From contig JALBYF010000029.1 of the NCBI GenBank assembly GCA_023212725.1, positions 124,001 to 188,000 of the forward strand: a stretch of 64,000 nt of DNA, in the 5' to 3' direction. A program made the position numbers and the translations under genes. This document shows, in pieces, positions 28,835 to 40,409 of this stretch; positions within the stretch are counted from its first letter, which is position 1; every line of letters starts with the position of its first letter. Origin of the DNA: Tranzscheliella williamsii. Its lineage: Eukaryota > Basidiomycota > Ustilaginomycetes > Ustilaginales > Ustilaginaceae. The notes beneath the pieces are model-generated. The model did no database searches, was not told the DNA's origin, and saw only the letters and a program-made list of their open reading frames with translations.

Positions 28835-31736
28835 TTACAACGCGTAACGATCTGCCAGTCGCTGGACGATGACGGGCGGGAACTGCGACTTCTGGACCTC
28901 CCACTGTGGCCCACTCATGTCCCTAAAGCCGGTCAGGATCTTGCGGAACATCTCGTTCAATTCGGCCGAGGGAGTCGACCAGCGCACCACCGCATTGCAG
29001 AAGTAGACAAAGCCTTTGGCAGCGCCGTTGGGGTTGACCTGGATCATTTCGCAGAGGCCGCGGAAGGCCGAGTCCTTTTCGTCGTTGTCCTTTATATCCC
29101 ACAGCGCCTGGCACCACGACTCGATAAACACCTCGAGGTGGGGCGCAACCAGCTGCGGCTGCACAAGTCCCAGCCGTCCGATCGTGACCGCCGCATTTTC
29201 CGAGAGCGACTTGACCGACTTGGTGCTCAACAAGACCGGCACCAGCCGCTTGATCAGCTCCTCGACCCACTGCGTCAGCTCCGGGTCCTGGCCGTACTGC
29301 AGCGCGATCTCTCCTGCTGCCCAGGCCGCATTGTTGCAGACACTGACATTCTCCATCTTGGGCTCTGGCTCGATCTGCCGTATCAGCTCTGGCATCAGTG
29401 ATGGCAGGAACGGCTTGAGCAGATCGAAACACGAGATCGCTAGATCGCCAAGCAGCGCATAAGCAGACTGCCGCACAGGTGCCTCAACATTGGTGATGCA
29501 GTGGCCCAACAATGGCAATAGCGACGGCTGCGACGAGCCGACCAGGTCGCGCACGGTGGTGTTAAGACCCTGCGTCAAGCCACTCAGGAGATCCAGCGCG
29601 ACAATGATGAATGTCCGATCGGGAATGTCTTGGTCCGCTGCCGGTTTCTGCGTTTCTGCCTCGGCCGCCGCAAGATTGTTGTGTACGATACCAACGCATC
29701 GCTGGAAGACAGGCGGCGAGTACGGCAGGAAACCTGGCCCGATGGCGATGGTGACGGAAGACATGCATTCCAATAGAGGAATGAGGTCTGGATCCGTGTC
29801 CATCAGGCTCTGCCATTTAGCGATCAATGGCGGCATGACAATCTCCACATACTCTGGCCGATTCAGAGCTGAACCCACCGAGTCGGCCAAGGTGCCCAAC
29901 GCATCGTAAAGGATCAGTAGGTTCTTTTGCTGATACTTGTCAAAGGCGAAAACCAAGGTCTTAAGCACGGGTTCCAAGAACGGTTCCAGTGTTCGACCCG
30001 CTTCCTCCTCCAAGGTAGCAAAGGCACTGCACCCCGCTTCCTGAACTCGCTTGTTGTTGTCGAGTACCATGTTCAGTAGACCCTCCATAGCCGGGACAAA
30101 GTACTGCTGCTGATGTTCCGGTGTCTCAGCGGCCACACACCAGCTCGAGTAGCGGCCCAGGGTCCAGCAGGTGATGGAGCGAACGAGAGGCTTTGGGTCC
30201 TTGAGACTGTTGATCAAGAAAGGAACGAGTGTCGGCAGATGCGGCTGGATGCCAGCAATGCAGCCCTCGGCGATGGCGCCGAGGGCAAGGATGCCACACT
30301 CCCGTTGCAGCCAGTCCTCGCTGAAGAGGCGCTCTTTGAGGTACGGTAACAGGATCTCGAGCAGCTCGTCGCCGAAATTGACGGCAATCACGTCCAGGGC
30401 GGCTGCCGAACACTTGCGGAGATTCCAATCCGAAATGGCTTCGTCATCTTCCTCGTCCTCATCATCCTCGTCATAGTCATCTTCTTCCTCGTCCTGCGCT
30501 TCGATGGCTGCGCGCGATTTGCCCGTATTCGAAGAAGCGCCATTGGCGGCGTCCTCGAGATGTTCGTTGCGGTGAGCGCCGCCGCCGTAGTGTCGCGGCT
30601 TGATGTCTTCAACACGATCCGGGACGGCGGCATCATCTTCGTCGCCGCCGAGCATCAGAAGGTCCAGCTCGTTGTACACCATTCCTTTCAGCAGAACCGG
30701 GGCCACCTTGGGGAGATACGGCCGCAGCTTGTCTTCGAGCGTTGGCTCTTCTGCAAATTGGAGCCAGAACTCGCACGCCTCGAGGGAAACGTCATCGTCC
30801 TTGTCTTGAGTAGAATACAGCATGTATTCGACTACGTTGTCCAGCTCGGGAATCAGCTTATCTGGTCTTACGCCGAGGATCAGGACCAGGGCCTGGCAGA
30901 CATATCTCCGAACGTTGGCGCTTTCGTCGCTAGCTCGCTTGAAAAGAGCGGCGAGGAAAGCATCAATGTGAGTCTGAAGCGCTGCCGATCCGATCTGTAC
31001 GAACTGGTTGAGACAATTGAGCGCATGCATGCGAATGCGAGAATCGCCGTGCTGGGTAGCCTCGATGAATTTGGGAATGAGGATGTTGATAGGCTTGACA
31101 CCGTTGATCTCGCAGTGCTCCAGCTCTGGCGGGATGTCCTCGCAAATCTTGGCTAGCGAGCTGAAGGCACCCTCGGCTTCGTCAGGATTTTGCGACTCCA
31201 TGAGCTCGCCGAGCTTGGAGAGTCCTTCCGGCCATCCCTGGGGTGTGAGGATGGTCATGAGCATGGAGACCACCTGGGTAGCCGTTCGGCGGAGCATGTC
31301 TTCCGGTAGACTGAGAGCAGGGATGATGGCCTGCTTGACATACTCAAAGGACTCTGGAGAGATGCGGTCGTGGTGGAAGAGAATATGGTTCTTCAGGATG
31401 AGACCAGCTACCGATCTGGTTGCCAGCTCTTCGTTGCTCAACGATGTCAATGCGAAAACGCAGTAGTTTGCGTAGTCGGGGATCTGGCTGACAGTGTCGA
31501 GCCGCTGTAGAGCGCATGTTGCAGAAAAGACGTTGATGGAAGTGTTAGCCAGGAGCAGGAGCAGAGACGGAGGCCTAGAAATGAGAAGAAAGCATGGCCG
31601 AGAAAGACCTGCCAATCCGACGAATACATACCTGGGCAATGCGTTCCTGAACATCCATTTGTGGGCTCTGCGAGTCGCGAAACAGCTGTACGAGCTCGGT
31701 TAGGCCCTCTTGCGAGGGCTGCCAATTTGATACCAT
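28835..31736 (-). CDS. KAP104: Transportin (karyopherin beta-2), nuclear import receptor, two exons
   Basis: Exon 1 is 31632-31736 (35 codons, MVSNWQPSQEGLTELVQLF). The intron is 31505-31631 (127 bp, donor GTATGT, acceptor CTACAG). Exon 2 is 28835-31504, giving 924 residues. The join QERIAQ|RLDTVSQIPDYANY restores the first HEAT repeat exactly as in human TNPO1. Further marks are LILKN, KICEDIP, MIPKF-like LIPKFIEATQHG, the acidic H8-type loop with DEEEDDYDEDDEDEEDDE followed by ISDWNLRKCSAAALDV, RSITCWTLGRYSSW, and FSKYQ-like FDKYQQKNLLILYDALGTLADSVG. The protein imports PY-NLS cargoes such as hnRNP proteins and releases them on RanGTP binding. Without exon 1, exon 2's frame alone would start with an artefactual hydrophobic leader read from the intron. 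Confidence 0.96.
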
Positions 31737-33147
31737 TGTGTCTGAAAGAGTATGACCACGGACGCGGGCGGCTGTATCCAGTGAAACGAGAATAGACAGA
31801 ATCGACTCCCTTCAGAAGTGGAATGTATTGGAGACAGCAGCCTGGCGGAGGTCAGTGCTGGTGTAAGGGCGGACCTTATGAGCGGATGCTGCTGCTTGGC
31901 AGATGGCACGAGAGAAGAGGCGATTGCACGTGGAGAAGAGGACCCAAGTAAGGATGGTAACCAAGATAACCTGACGACGCAACCACAGTCCGTTGCTAAT
32001 GCTGAAGATTCGGGAGAAGCTACACAGCGAGGCCGCGAAACTCGATGCGATTCACTTGACCACCGACCAACTTCGGTAAAGGAGATGGAGAGCGCTACGT
32101 CGGCAAGCCGAAAGAGTGCTAGGCGGTCGATTGCTTGGGCGTCGGGTCGGCGGTGCGATCCAGCGTATATTAGGAGACGGCTATGGAGGAGAGGCGTCAG
32201 TGCGTGAGGTGCAAGAGCCGTGGACGCACGAGAAGACGGGATAGAGAAGGAGAAGGGTAATGAGAAGCACCAAGAGGGCGGGGAGATAGACGAGTTGGAC
32301 AGGTTCTTCGATCGGGCTGTTGTCCTGAAGCTGTCACTTAAATCGAAATATTCTTGAAAGTGCGATCAAGAGGCGCTTACTAGCAAGTAGTAAGTAGCCT
32401 TCGATCTTCTGAATGGCCAAATTTGGAGGATTGTGTGTATCTCTATTTGAGTGAAGTGTGTAACTTTCTCAACCCTCCGTCTCGCCTGAGCCTTTTGCTT
32501 TTGTCGGTCGATCTGCCACCTTTGACTATTTCTTATTCACATTTTTTTGACACGACGTCGAAGCATCTGCAAGAAGATTCCGCAACGCTAGTTTGTTTTG
32601 TCGGCCGTTGTTGCGCTCGCCGTAGTTAGGTTTCTATCGGCCGTGCTTGCGCACACCGCTCGTCTAATTACAAAAAAGCGCGGCACGCAGTTCCCAAGTT
32701 AGAGCTGCAAGCTGAGCCTTCAAGCCCCTGAATTCAGTTTCCGACGGCCAATACAAGCTAGGCTGGCTGCCTTACTTCAGCCGTGCGTGGAAGCGATAAA
32801 TGAATACAACTTCGCCAACGACAGCCAAGTGCAACAACTTTTCTGATTGTGGTTAGGAAGCGTATGGGAAGGGCCTGCGTGTATAGCAGCCTGCCGGGTC
32901 GCCTTGCTCACTCCAAAACCCAGGGTGCTACATGCTTTCCTCTTTTGGTCGTTCCAGCAAACGCTCGCGGAATTACCTTTGAGCATGCTGCGTTGCCCGG
33001 ACACTCGCACGCGCGAACGAGACAGAAGAGGCGAGGCAAATAGGTGCACAAAATCGATGACTAGCAAGGGTGTGAGCGAGGTACAAGACTCGCTCCCAAG
33101 GAGCGACAAGGCGATATGCGGGAGATGCGCATGCGGCTTGGCGAACT
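31737..33147. other. Intergenic: transportin upstream region, 3' flank of the four-RRM gene
   Basis: A 1.4-kb stretch with mixed composition and only short, unconvincing open frames. It should contain the transportin promoter. Nothing else is recognised. Confidence 0.5.
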
Positions 33148-35229
33148 TCACTCCGCAATGGCCTCTTGTGGAGCAGCGGCCGCCGCCGCCGTCAAGCTCA
33201 GGTCCTGCATCGATTCGGAGGCGGTGACCATGGTGTCATCGGCCCCGTTGGCGTTGCCAGACGCGTTCGGAGAGGCTGAACCGCTAGTCTTGCGCGATGC
33301 ATCGCCGGAGCCCTGTACGGCTACCAGGCTGCGTGGCGGATTACCACACCGGTCCTTCCCGTACGAGATCTTGACATTCTGGTAGTCGGGGTGACTCTTC
33401 ATTCCCTCGATGCATTTGATGGCCGACTGGATGTTGGTGAAGTTGGCAAAGGCACAGTTCTTCTCCCGCAGGCTGTTCACCGTCTCGATTTCGCCGTACT
33501 GAGAAAAGTCGTTGCGAATCTTCTCCTCGGTCATGGTGTCAGGATCGTCGATGTTGCCAATGTAGACGTTCCTTGAACCGCCGGCTTGGACGGCGAACTG
33601 GATCGCCGGACTGAGCGGTCCCGAATGCTTGCCCCAGCCAATCTTGAGGCGGCGGTTGTGAATCATGATGCCCGAGTAAGATGCTAGATGGTAGAAGGCG
33701 AGCGCCGTGTTAGGGTCGACAAAAGTGACAAAGGCAATGTGCTTCTCTGGAATGTATCGAACATTCTGCAGGATCCCGCCGCGAATGTGATTGCAGATTT
33801 CCGCCGTGGTTGTCTCAGGGTGGATATTGCCAAGATAGATGGTCCGGTTGCCTAGCTGCTCCAGAGCAGCTGCACTGGCACCCATCATTGCGCCAGCAGG
33901 GCCAAAGACAGAGCCAGCTGGTGAACGGCCGTTGTCCTGCACGCCCGGAGCGGGCGGTTGCGAGGCGAACGAGTTGGGTGCCCCATAGGCAGTAGGGTAG
34001 CCTAGCGATGCAGCTGCCGCCAACCCCATAGCCGCAGCCTGATTGTTATGAGCCTGGTTCTGCTGTTGACTTTTTGGTACGTATGCACATCGGTCTTTGC
34101 CGTAACTGACACGTTTGCCAGCCCAGACAGGCTCGGTGGGGAGTGTCGCAACCACCTTCATGGCTGTCTGGATGGAGAGGAAGTGAACGAAGCCGATGTT
34201 CTTGTCGCGGACAATCTTGACCTGGTCTATGGGGCCGAAGCGGGAGAGATCATCTCGAAGGGAGGCTTCCGAAGCGCTTTCGTCGAGCTGGCCCACATAG
34301 ACATTTCGTGATGCTTGACTCTGCTGTACGGCCATGAGGATGGCTGGATGACACTGGGAGGGTTTGCCCCACCCGATCTTAAGCTCCTGATTGTGCAATG
34401 AGACCTTCTTGACACAGGCGTCAGCATGGAATGCGGTGGCGGTCGAGCCGTCTAAAAAGGAGATGAAAGCGCAGCTCTTCTCTGGCAGAATGCGAACGTT
34501 CTCAATGGGACCGAATTTGACCAGATTGAGCAACTCGTCGACCGAGGCATCGGCTGGCAAGTTTCCCACATATACGGTTCGGTTGAGAGGATTGACCTGG
34601 CGAGGTACGCCCGACATCATGCCCATGTTGGGCATGAAGCCGCCGGCGTTGGCGAAGTTGGGGGCGAATCCGGGGAACATGGCGGCAGCTGGGTTCAAGT
34701 TGGAGCCGTTGGACATCATGAAAGGCGGCGAGCCAGCGGCGTTGAAGTTCTGACCGATCTGTCCCGCAAAGAGGCCAGCATGGCCGAGATTGCCGGAGAA
34801 GGAGCGGGTTCCATTGGTGCCATTGCCGGGCGGCTGCAGCCCAGAGATTCCGCCGAAGACTTGGCCTTGAGGAGCACCGTTGTTGCCAAGAAAAGTGTTG
34901 GTGCCATTGTGGGGCAAGGTAGCTGCTGAGTAGGATCCTAGAACATCGGAAGGGTTCAGGAAACCTTGCTGGTTGAGAGTTGGGATGTTGCCTTCCGAAA
35001 CGAAGCGAGCCTTTTTGGCATTGGTGTCGGATGCCTGACCGTTGGGAACCGAACCAAGGTTGCTGAGGCCGGCATGCGCGTCGTAGGACTGGGAAGAGGC
35101 TCTCTTCATCATCTCGAGCGGATCGAGCGGGTAGCCAGTACCAGCCGGTGGCTCTGTGGCGTCGGTGGCGGGGAAGCCGTTAGAGGAGAAAGGAGAGGCG
35201 CCGGGAAGAGCTGCACTTTCGTCATGCAT
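33148..35229 (-). CDS. NRD1: Four-RRM RNA-binding protein, Nrd1 (S. pombe)/Mrn1 type
   Basis: A 693-residue protein with four RRMs at about residues 216-290, 306-380, 460-535 and 551-630. The RNP2 motifs are TVYVGNLP, NVYVGQLD, TIYLGNIH and NVYIGNID. Each domain ends with a similar tail: LKIGWGK after the first and third, VSYGKDRC after the second and fourth. That alternation is typical of the fission-yeast Nrd1/budding-yeast Mrn1 family. These cytoplasmic mRNA-binding proteins restrain differentiation and affect cytokinesis and stress-granule mRNAs. The N-terminal ~210 residues are Asn/Gly/Pro-rich and the C-terminus is Ser/Ala-rich. The ATG at 35229 is the first in frame, and no intron is needed. 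Confidence 0.88.
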   Translation of the reverse strand: MHDESAALPGASPFSSNGFPATDATEPPAGTGYPLDPLEMMKRASSQSYDAHAGLSNLGSVPNGQASDTNAKKARFVSEGNIPTLNQQGFLNPSDVLGSYSAATLPHNGTNTFLGNNGAPQGQVFGGISGLQPPGNGTNGTRSFSGNLGHAGLFAGQIGQNFNAAGSPPFMMSNGSNLNPAAAMFPGFAPNFANAGGFMPNMGMMSGVPRQVNPLNRTVYVGNLPADASVDELLNLVKFGPIENVRILPEKSCAFISFLDGSTATAFHADACVKKVSLHNQELKIGWGKPSQCHPAILMAVQQSQASRNVYVGQLDESASEASLRDDLSRFGPIDQVKIVRDKNIGFVHFLSIQTAMKVVATLPTEPVWAGKRVSYGKDRCAYVPKSQQQNQAHNNQAAAMGLAAAASLGYPTAYGAPNSFASQPPAPGVQDNGRSPAGSVFGPAGAMMGASAAALEQLGNRTIYLGNIHPETTTAEICNHIRGGILQNVRYIPEKHIAFVTFVDPNTALAFYHLASYSGIMIHNRRLKIGWGKHSGPLSPAIQFAVQAGGSRNVYIGNIDDPDTMTEEKIRNDFSQYGEIETVNSLREKNCAFANFTNIQSAIKCIEGMKSHPDYQNVKISYGKDRCGNPPRSLVAVQGSGDASRKTSGSASPNASGNANGADDTMVTASESMQDLSLTAAAAAAPQEAIAE

Positions 35230-36641
35230 GATTGGATGCTTATTGAGGGGCAGAAGTATAGCACAGTGACTCTACAATTCGCTTAGGCAGTATCAAGACC
35301 AAGGCTCTCCTTTCGATCGCAACGGCCGGATGAGAGGTTGCGGAACTGGTGAGACCAGAGTATTGACGTCTACAAGGGGTATCCTGAAACGGAGCTGCAC
35401 GGCAGCAAGGAAAATTGCGGTGAGAGAAAGGTGGTGGCACGGATTGTCTTGCTGTCGAGTTGATAATCGTGCAGAGCAGCAAAGGAGGAAGAGGTTGAAG
35501 AAGCAAACGGCCGTTCGATGGCGTGAGTCACGGGGTATGGGCCGGGACGTGAACGACGAAATGAGCGGGACAGGCAAGCTCAAAAGACAAAGGACCAGCG
35601 TGAATTCGTGCCGGACGTCGAAAGCCAATGAAGCCGGACAGCAAGGGCGCGGAGAGTATGAAAAAGAGCACCGGGAGCTCGCGCCGAACAGAAGAGAAGG
35701 GGTAGAGAAGAGCAGAGTACCACTGGGGAAATCAGCTCTCACAACGGCAACGGAGAGAAGGCAAAGAAGAAGGAGGGGAAGGTGAAGCGCGTGTAGAAAG
35801 GGAGGAGGCGATCAGAAGGGAAGGAGTAAGGGAGGCCAAACGTCGATCAGCGAACAGCAATGCATGAAGCTGGCACGCGTGTGCTTGCGCGCGGTATACG
35901 GCTCGATGGGCAGTGCGAGATGCGTACTCGTAGAATACTGTACTTGGTGCCAGTGCGGAGGCGACTGAAACCAGAAAGAAGAGAGGTGCGTGCAGTTCTC
36001 AAGCCCCAAGCTCGGCAACGCGCAAAGGAAGGCGACGCACATTTGACTTTGCCGCCCGAAATGAAAATGTAACACGCACCGTTCCCAATCGTCAAGCGGA
36101 GCCATGTAAGGCTTGCTTCTGCGCAGCTCAAAATGGCCGGCCCCTTCTGAACCATAAGGACATGAGTGGATGTGAAGGTGTGTTCGTCTCTTACGCATCC
36201 CTGCGTTGGGTATTGCTGCGAATCTCCTGCCGATCCTCAGTCTTTTGGCTGACAACCCATCATCACAAATTCACGAAATCGTCTTCTGCAGGTGCATTTC
36301 GATCTCCCGATTATGTGGCCCCGATGGCCACACGTCAGGCCCACAGACAGCGGACATGAGATGCAGCACGCATGCGGACATTTTGGCATGTCTGGGAATA
36401 ACGCCTGCACAAACCCTTTGTGCTGTCCACTCCAATTCATGATCTCTGCTACCGTCAGGAAACGGACACAGCCTGAAGTACGAATGGTTGCGATTAGAAG
36501 AAATCATGTTCGACAGGGGGACGCGTGGGCAGCACAGTGTATGCGGGGTGCGTCCAGCGACGACGACGGACTGCAAGACAAGGTAGGGGCCCTGCCGTGA
36601 AGCGGAGGCGTGTCAGGGCAGTAGAACCGCGTTAGGTGCTT
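35230..36641. other. Intergenic: upstream of the four-RRM gene, 3' flank of SFC1
   Basis: A 1.4-kb stretch with a purine-rich plus strand at 35380-35790, i.e. a pyrimidine-rich leader on the coding strand of the RRM gene. It contains a 7-bp inverted repeat at 36314-36332. No additional gene is convincing. Confidence 0.5.
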
Positions 36642-37713
36642 TTATTCGTCGGATCGTGTGTCTTTGAGACTAAAATCACCCGTTTTAGCCACCTCAATGT
36701 ATCCTTTGACTTTCTCGTAGATGGTGAAGACGACCGCCTGGCCGGGTGCAACTCGAGCGACCCGCGGTGTGATGCCCTTCCAGAAAGCACTGACACCTTC
36801 CTGGGCGAACATGTCCTTGGCAACTTTGACAACTCGGCTGATGGCAGTTTCACCTTCAACCTTGGAAGCTCGCTGGATACGCGTCTTGATCGTGTCAATC
36901 GGCGCATTCGAGAAGGGTCCCAGAGCACCCGAAATCAGTCCGATCACAGCCGTCTCGTAGGAAGGCAGCTCCGAAGTACCGTGATATCTCTGCGCAAGCA
37001 TCTTGAGCTCCTGGTAGGCAGTAAAGTTGGCTGCCTGATTCGTAGCCTGACGAGCAGCTGTGAGCGCAACACCGCGGTAGAGCGTCATAAAGCCTTCTTC
37101 GCGGATAATCGTGTAAAGAGCGTGAGCGGCGTTCCGGTACCTTGGCACCTCGAGAGGATCGGCAAGCGAATGCTGCTGTGCTTGCAGACGGATCTTGACG
37201 ACTTCCATCGGGTTTACAACGGCAACGGCTTCGGTGGTACCAGCCCCGAGACCTGCCAGGAAAACGCCCTTAGACGAGGTTCGCCCCGTCTCTTTGTCTG
37301 CCAGGAAGTTCTTGTACTGCTCGAAGCTCATGAATCGAATGGCCATCTTAGGGACGATACCCGCTACGACGGCACCAAGCCCTTTGTAAAGACCAAGGGG
37401 TGTCTCCCTCTTGATGATCGACGCGCCAGTCGCAATGAAGCCGCGTGGTTTCTCTCCGGCTTTCTTGCCTCTGCGTGAAAGCTGCATTCTCACCTTGATG
37501 GTATCAAGAGCTGTCAGGACCAACAAGGATGGAGAAGCGGCGAATGGGGTCAGCACACTATGCTCGTGCTATCTGGCTTAGCCCATATGAAACGAGACGT
37601 TTTGTCGGCGATGGATACATACGATGACATGTGCATGCTTCTGCAAAGCCGGCGATGCCGCCCGCGATCAAGTGCGTGGACGGTGCCACCTTTGATTTGT
37701 TGTTCGCAGACAT
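36642..37713 (-). CDS. SFC1: Mitochondrial succinate-fumarate carrier, two exons
   Basis: Exon 1 is 37623-37713 (30 codons plus one base, MSANNKSKVAPSTHLIAGG). The intron is 37511-37622 (112 bp, donor GTATGT, acceptor GACAG). Exon 2 is 36642-37510, giving 319 residues. The splice rebuilds the first carrier signature CHPLDTIKVR. The other two are NPMEVVKIR and APIDTIKTR, so all three ~100-residue mitochondrial-carrier repeats are complete. LYKGLGAVVAGIVPKMAIRF, LTAARQATNQAANF and ITPRVARVAPGQAVVFTIYE are near-identical to yeast Sfc1/Acr1. The carrier exchanges cytosolic succinate for matrix fumarate in the inner membrane and supports growth on C2 compounds and gluconeogenesis. Confidence 0.95.
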
Positions 37714-40409
37714 TCTGCTTGTCTACTTTTGCAGCTGGTTAGGGAAGCGACGGGTTTGCAAGGGTGAGGAAAGAGAAAGTTGTTTCCAAGGGGTGATAGA
37801 ATGGGCAGGTGACTGTACAGCGGGGGCTGCCGTGAAGATGGTTGAAGAGCAAAGAGACAGCGCGTGTCGAAGGAGTTGCACGATGGTTCCAGAGAGGTAG
37901 AAGCAAGGTTGACCTTGAGAGAGCGGTTTCGACGGCGAATGAAAGAAGAGGGAAGATAGAGTAGGGCTTGCTTTTTTAAAGGAACCTAGAGCTGCGTGTG
38001 AAGGATGACGAGGTAGTACCGCCAAGGCCTCGCTATGTGGACGACTCACGGGCGGACTGAGGAGTCAGCTGTCCGGCTGAAGTCGGCTTCTGATCGAAGC
38101 GGACCTCTGCCTACGCCAGCGTTGTTCGAGGAAAGGTGGGGCTCCCGCGCAATCTTTCTTCTGCATTGCCTGCAAAGCGCGCGCTCGCCACTTTCAAATG
38201 GACCCCGCGGGCCCGAATGGTCGTAATTCGTTGTATTGCTCTCCGCAAAGCAGCAGCATAACAGAGTTGTATTCTACCTTCCTTCGTGTGCGGAGGTCGT
38301 CTAAAGTACGTGCCCGCATGAGGTTGGATTATTACAGTTACCTTGTCGTCCCGTCATCGAACAGATCGACGCGACCGACCGACCGTAAATTGAATTCTCG
38401 ACTCAGAAAAGGACTTCAGTTCGGCTTTCACAAGCCCGTCTGGTACCGTCTCGATTCCTTAGTCCTCTAGTAGGCTTGGAGCATGAACTTTGTGACGGCG
38501 CTAAGGATGCCCATGTGAATCTTGTCCTTCGTCGTCGAAGCCTTGTTCCGGTCGGTCAATGATTAGCATCACAGCAGCCAGCATTTTACGCTTGTCACAT
38601 GCCATGGGCACCAGCCGTACTTCCTTGTTCGTCCGAGGACTTTGCTACAATTGCTTTGGCGTTTCTGTGCTGCTAGCTGCTGGCGCCTTGGCCGTGCTGT
38701 GCCCGCTATGTGCTAGTTCGCTGAAGGCTGTTGGCCTCGTTGCGACCATCTCTATGGAGCCATGTTGCTCGGTAAAAATACTACAGACGGACCGGGTAGG
38801 ATGGCCGATCGACCGATATGTCAAAGTGTGAGTAGGGAAAAGCGGGAGGAGTGGAGGGCGAGTGTAGTCCTACTTGCTCCGATGCTTAGCCCGCTTTCTC
38901 CGCACCTTTGTTGCAATCCACCACGCCCGAGAGCCAGAAAAGTGGGAGGCCCGATCTAAACGCCTTCCGCATCTGGCCCGATCAGAACTCAAGATCTGGC
39001 CTCTGTCGCCACGGGCTTTTGTCAAAAAGTAATACCCGGATGGCACTGAAGTAACCGCAGAGGCACTTCGAGCGATCCACTGTGTATGAAAGCTTCTGTG
39101 CAACTGGTGGCTCAACAAGTGTTAGGTGGTGGCGTAGATACTTGCACGACGAAGCATCGGAGGCGAAATTGCATGTAAGAGTAGAAGCAGACATGAACCG
39201 GCGAATTTCAGTCGCAGCGTCCAGACTCCGCTGTGCGGCGCCCTGCGTCACAAAGGCAGCGGAGCGACAGAGGTGCCGCCTTGTTCGGGTCTCATGCTGA
39301 CATGTCTAGCTCTCTATCGACGACAAAGCCTCGATCTGACTGTTAAGGTAAGGGGTGGACACGAGTATCCAGCTTGGACAAAGTCAAGCCGAGCGTTTTC
39401 GAAAGTCGGGATGCGATCGACAGGGGATGGCCGCGTCAGCCACTCGCAAGCCCATCCTTTTCCTCCACTCAGGAGACGCGCACCGTTAAGCCTGGCGTGG
39501 ACGCTGCTCATAAGCATGAGGAGCGCTCTAGACCAAAACAGCTTCAATGCTTATCTACGTGTAGGCAGCACCCGCACGCCAGTCCTCCAGCGACGATACC
39601 CCAGGCACAGGCCCACCTTCACCGCGATGGGTGCTTGGGTTAGATGAAATGAAGAACGGATGATAGTTGGTTAGTGGTGGATGCCAAGGAGAACAGACAG
39701 ACTGACGTGCACCGGCGACACGGGTTGCGTGACCCTGCCCAGGTAAAGTCCAAAAGCGGACAGGCCAACGCTCAATATTGTTGGCGATGACTTAGCTACA
39801 GTATGCGGGCTCAGGGGAACGGCGATGATAAGTAGCCCTCACGCGATGTGCGCTGCGTAATTGCGTGTGCTGCGCGATGTGCTGCACTGCGCATGGATTC
39901 TGTGTGGAGTTGGGGCCGACGTCGCGTCCGGGCGAAAAGCGAGTCTCAAAAGGCAGTCATGGGTGCTGGTGGAGTGAGTCAGTGCGGCGCGACTCTTGAG
40001 TCTGCTTGCTGTGGCTCAGCTTTTGGCCGCTCTGGCTTGACATGGCTCTGGATTTGTGCGGCTCACCTGCATAGGCGCTGCGATAACGGAGCGGCCAGAC
40101 CCTTGACCGTGCATCCGCCTCGCCCCAACTCAACCCGCCGCCTCGCCCTATCTCAACTCGCCGCCTCGGCGCCCTCCTCAAATACTCAGCTCTAGCATCC
40201 GCAGCGCCCTTGCCTCTCCTCCTCGCTATACATACCTCGACCTAGCCTGAGCCAATTCGGGTCTCTGATAACTCTCATCATCCATCTTTCCATCCATTCT
40301 CCTCGCCGCTTCATCACTGTCGCTTCCATTCTACCTATTCCGTCCGATCAGCTGCACCGTTGAATACCTCATCCATTGCTGCTTTTTGCACCCACTTTGA
40401 TCTTTCATA
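37714..40409. other. Longest intergenic region, between divergent SFC1 and PRB1
   Basis: A 2.7-kb stretch between two divergent genes. It contains a T-rich TTTAAA patch about 260 bp upstream of SFC1 and a TATA-like site ahead of PRB1. On the minus strand at 38474-38557 a short coding-like segment ends in a TAG (see findings). Open frames elsewhere are short and unremarkable. No tRNA or transposon is seen. Confidence 0.55.
40227..40234 (+). promoter_or_regulatory. Possible TATA element of the protease gene
   Basis: TATACATA lies 176 bp upstream of the PRB1 ATG, followed by a CT-rich stretch to the start codon. That arrangement is common in highly expressed fungal genes. It is a sequence resemblance only. 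Confidence 0.3.

Noticed and set aside
31505..31654. Hydrophobic N-terminal leader on the transportin frame
   Set aside because: It is intron sequence read through. The conserved N-terminus comes from the exon at 31632-31736.
38198..38470. 90-codon plus-strand frame in the SFC1-PRB1 gap
   Set aside because: Codon use and composition are not gene-like and no family is recognised.
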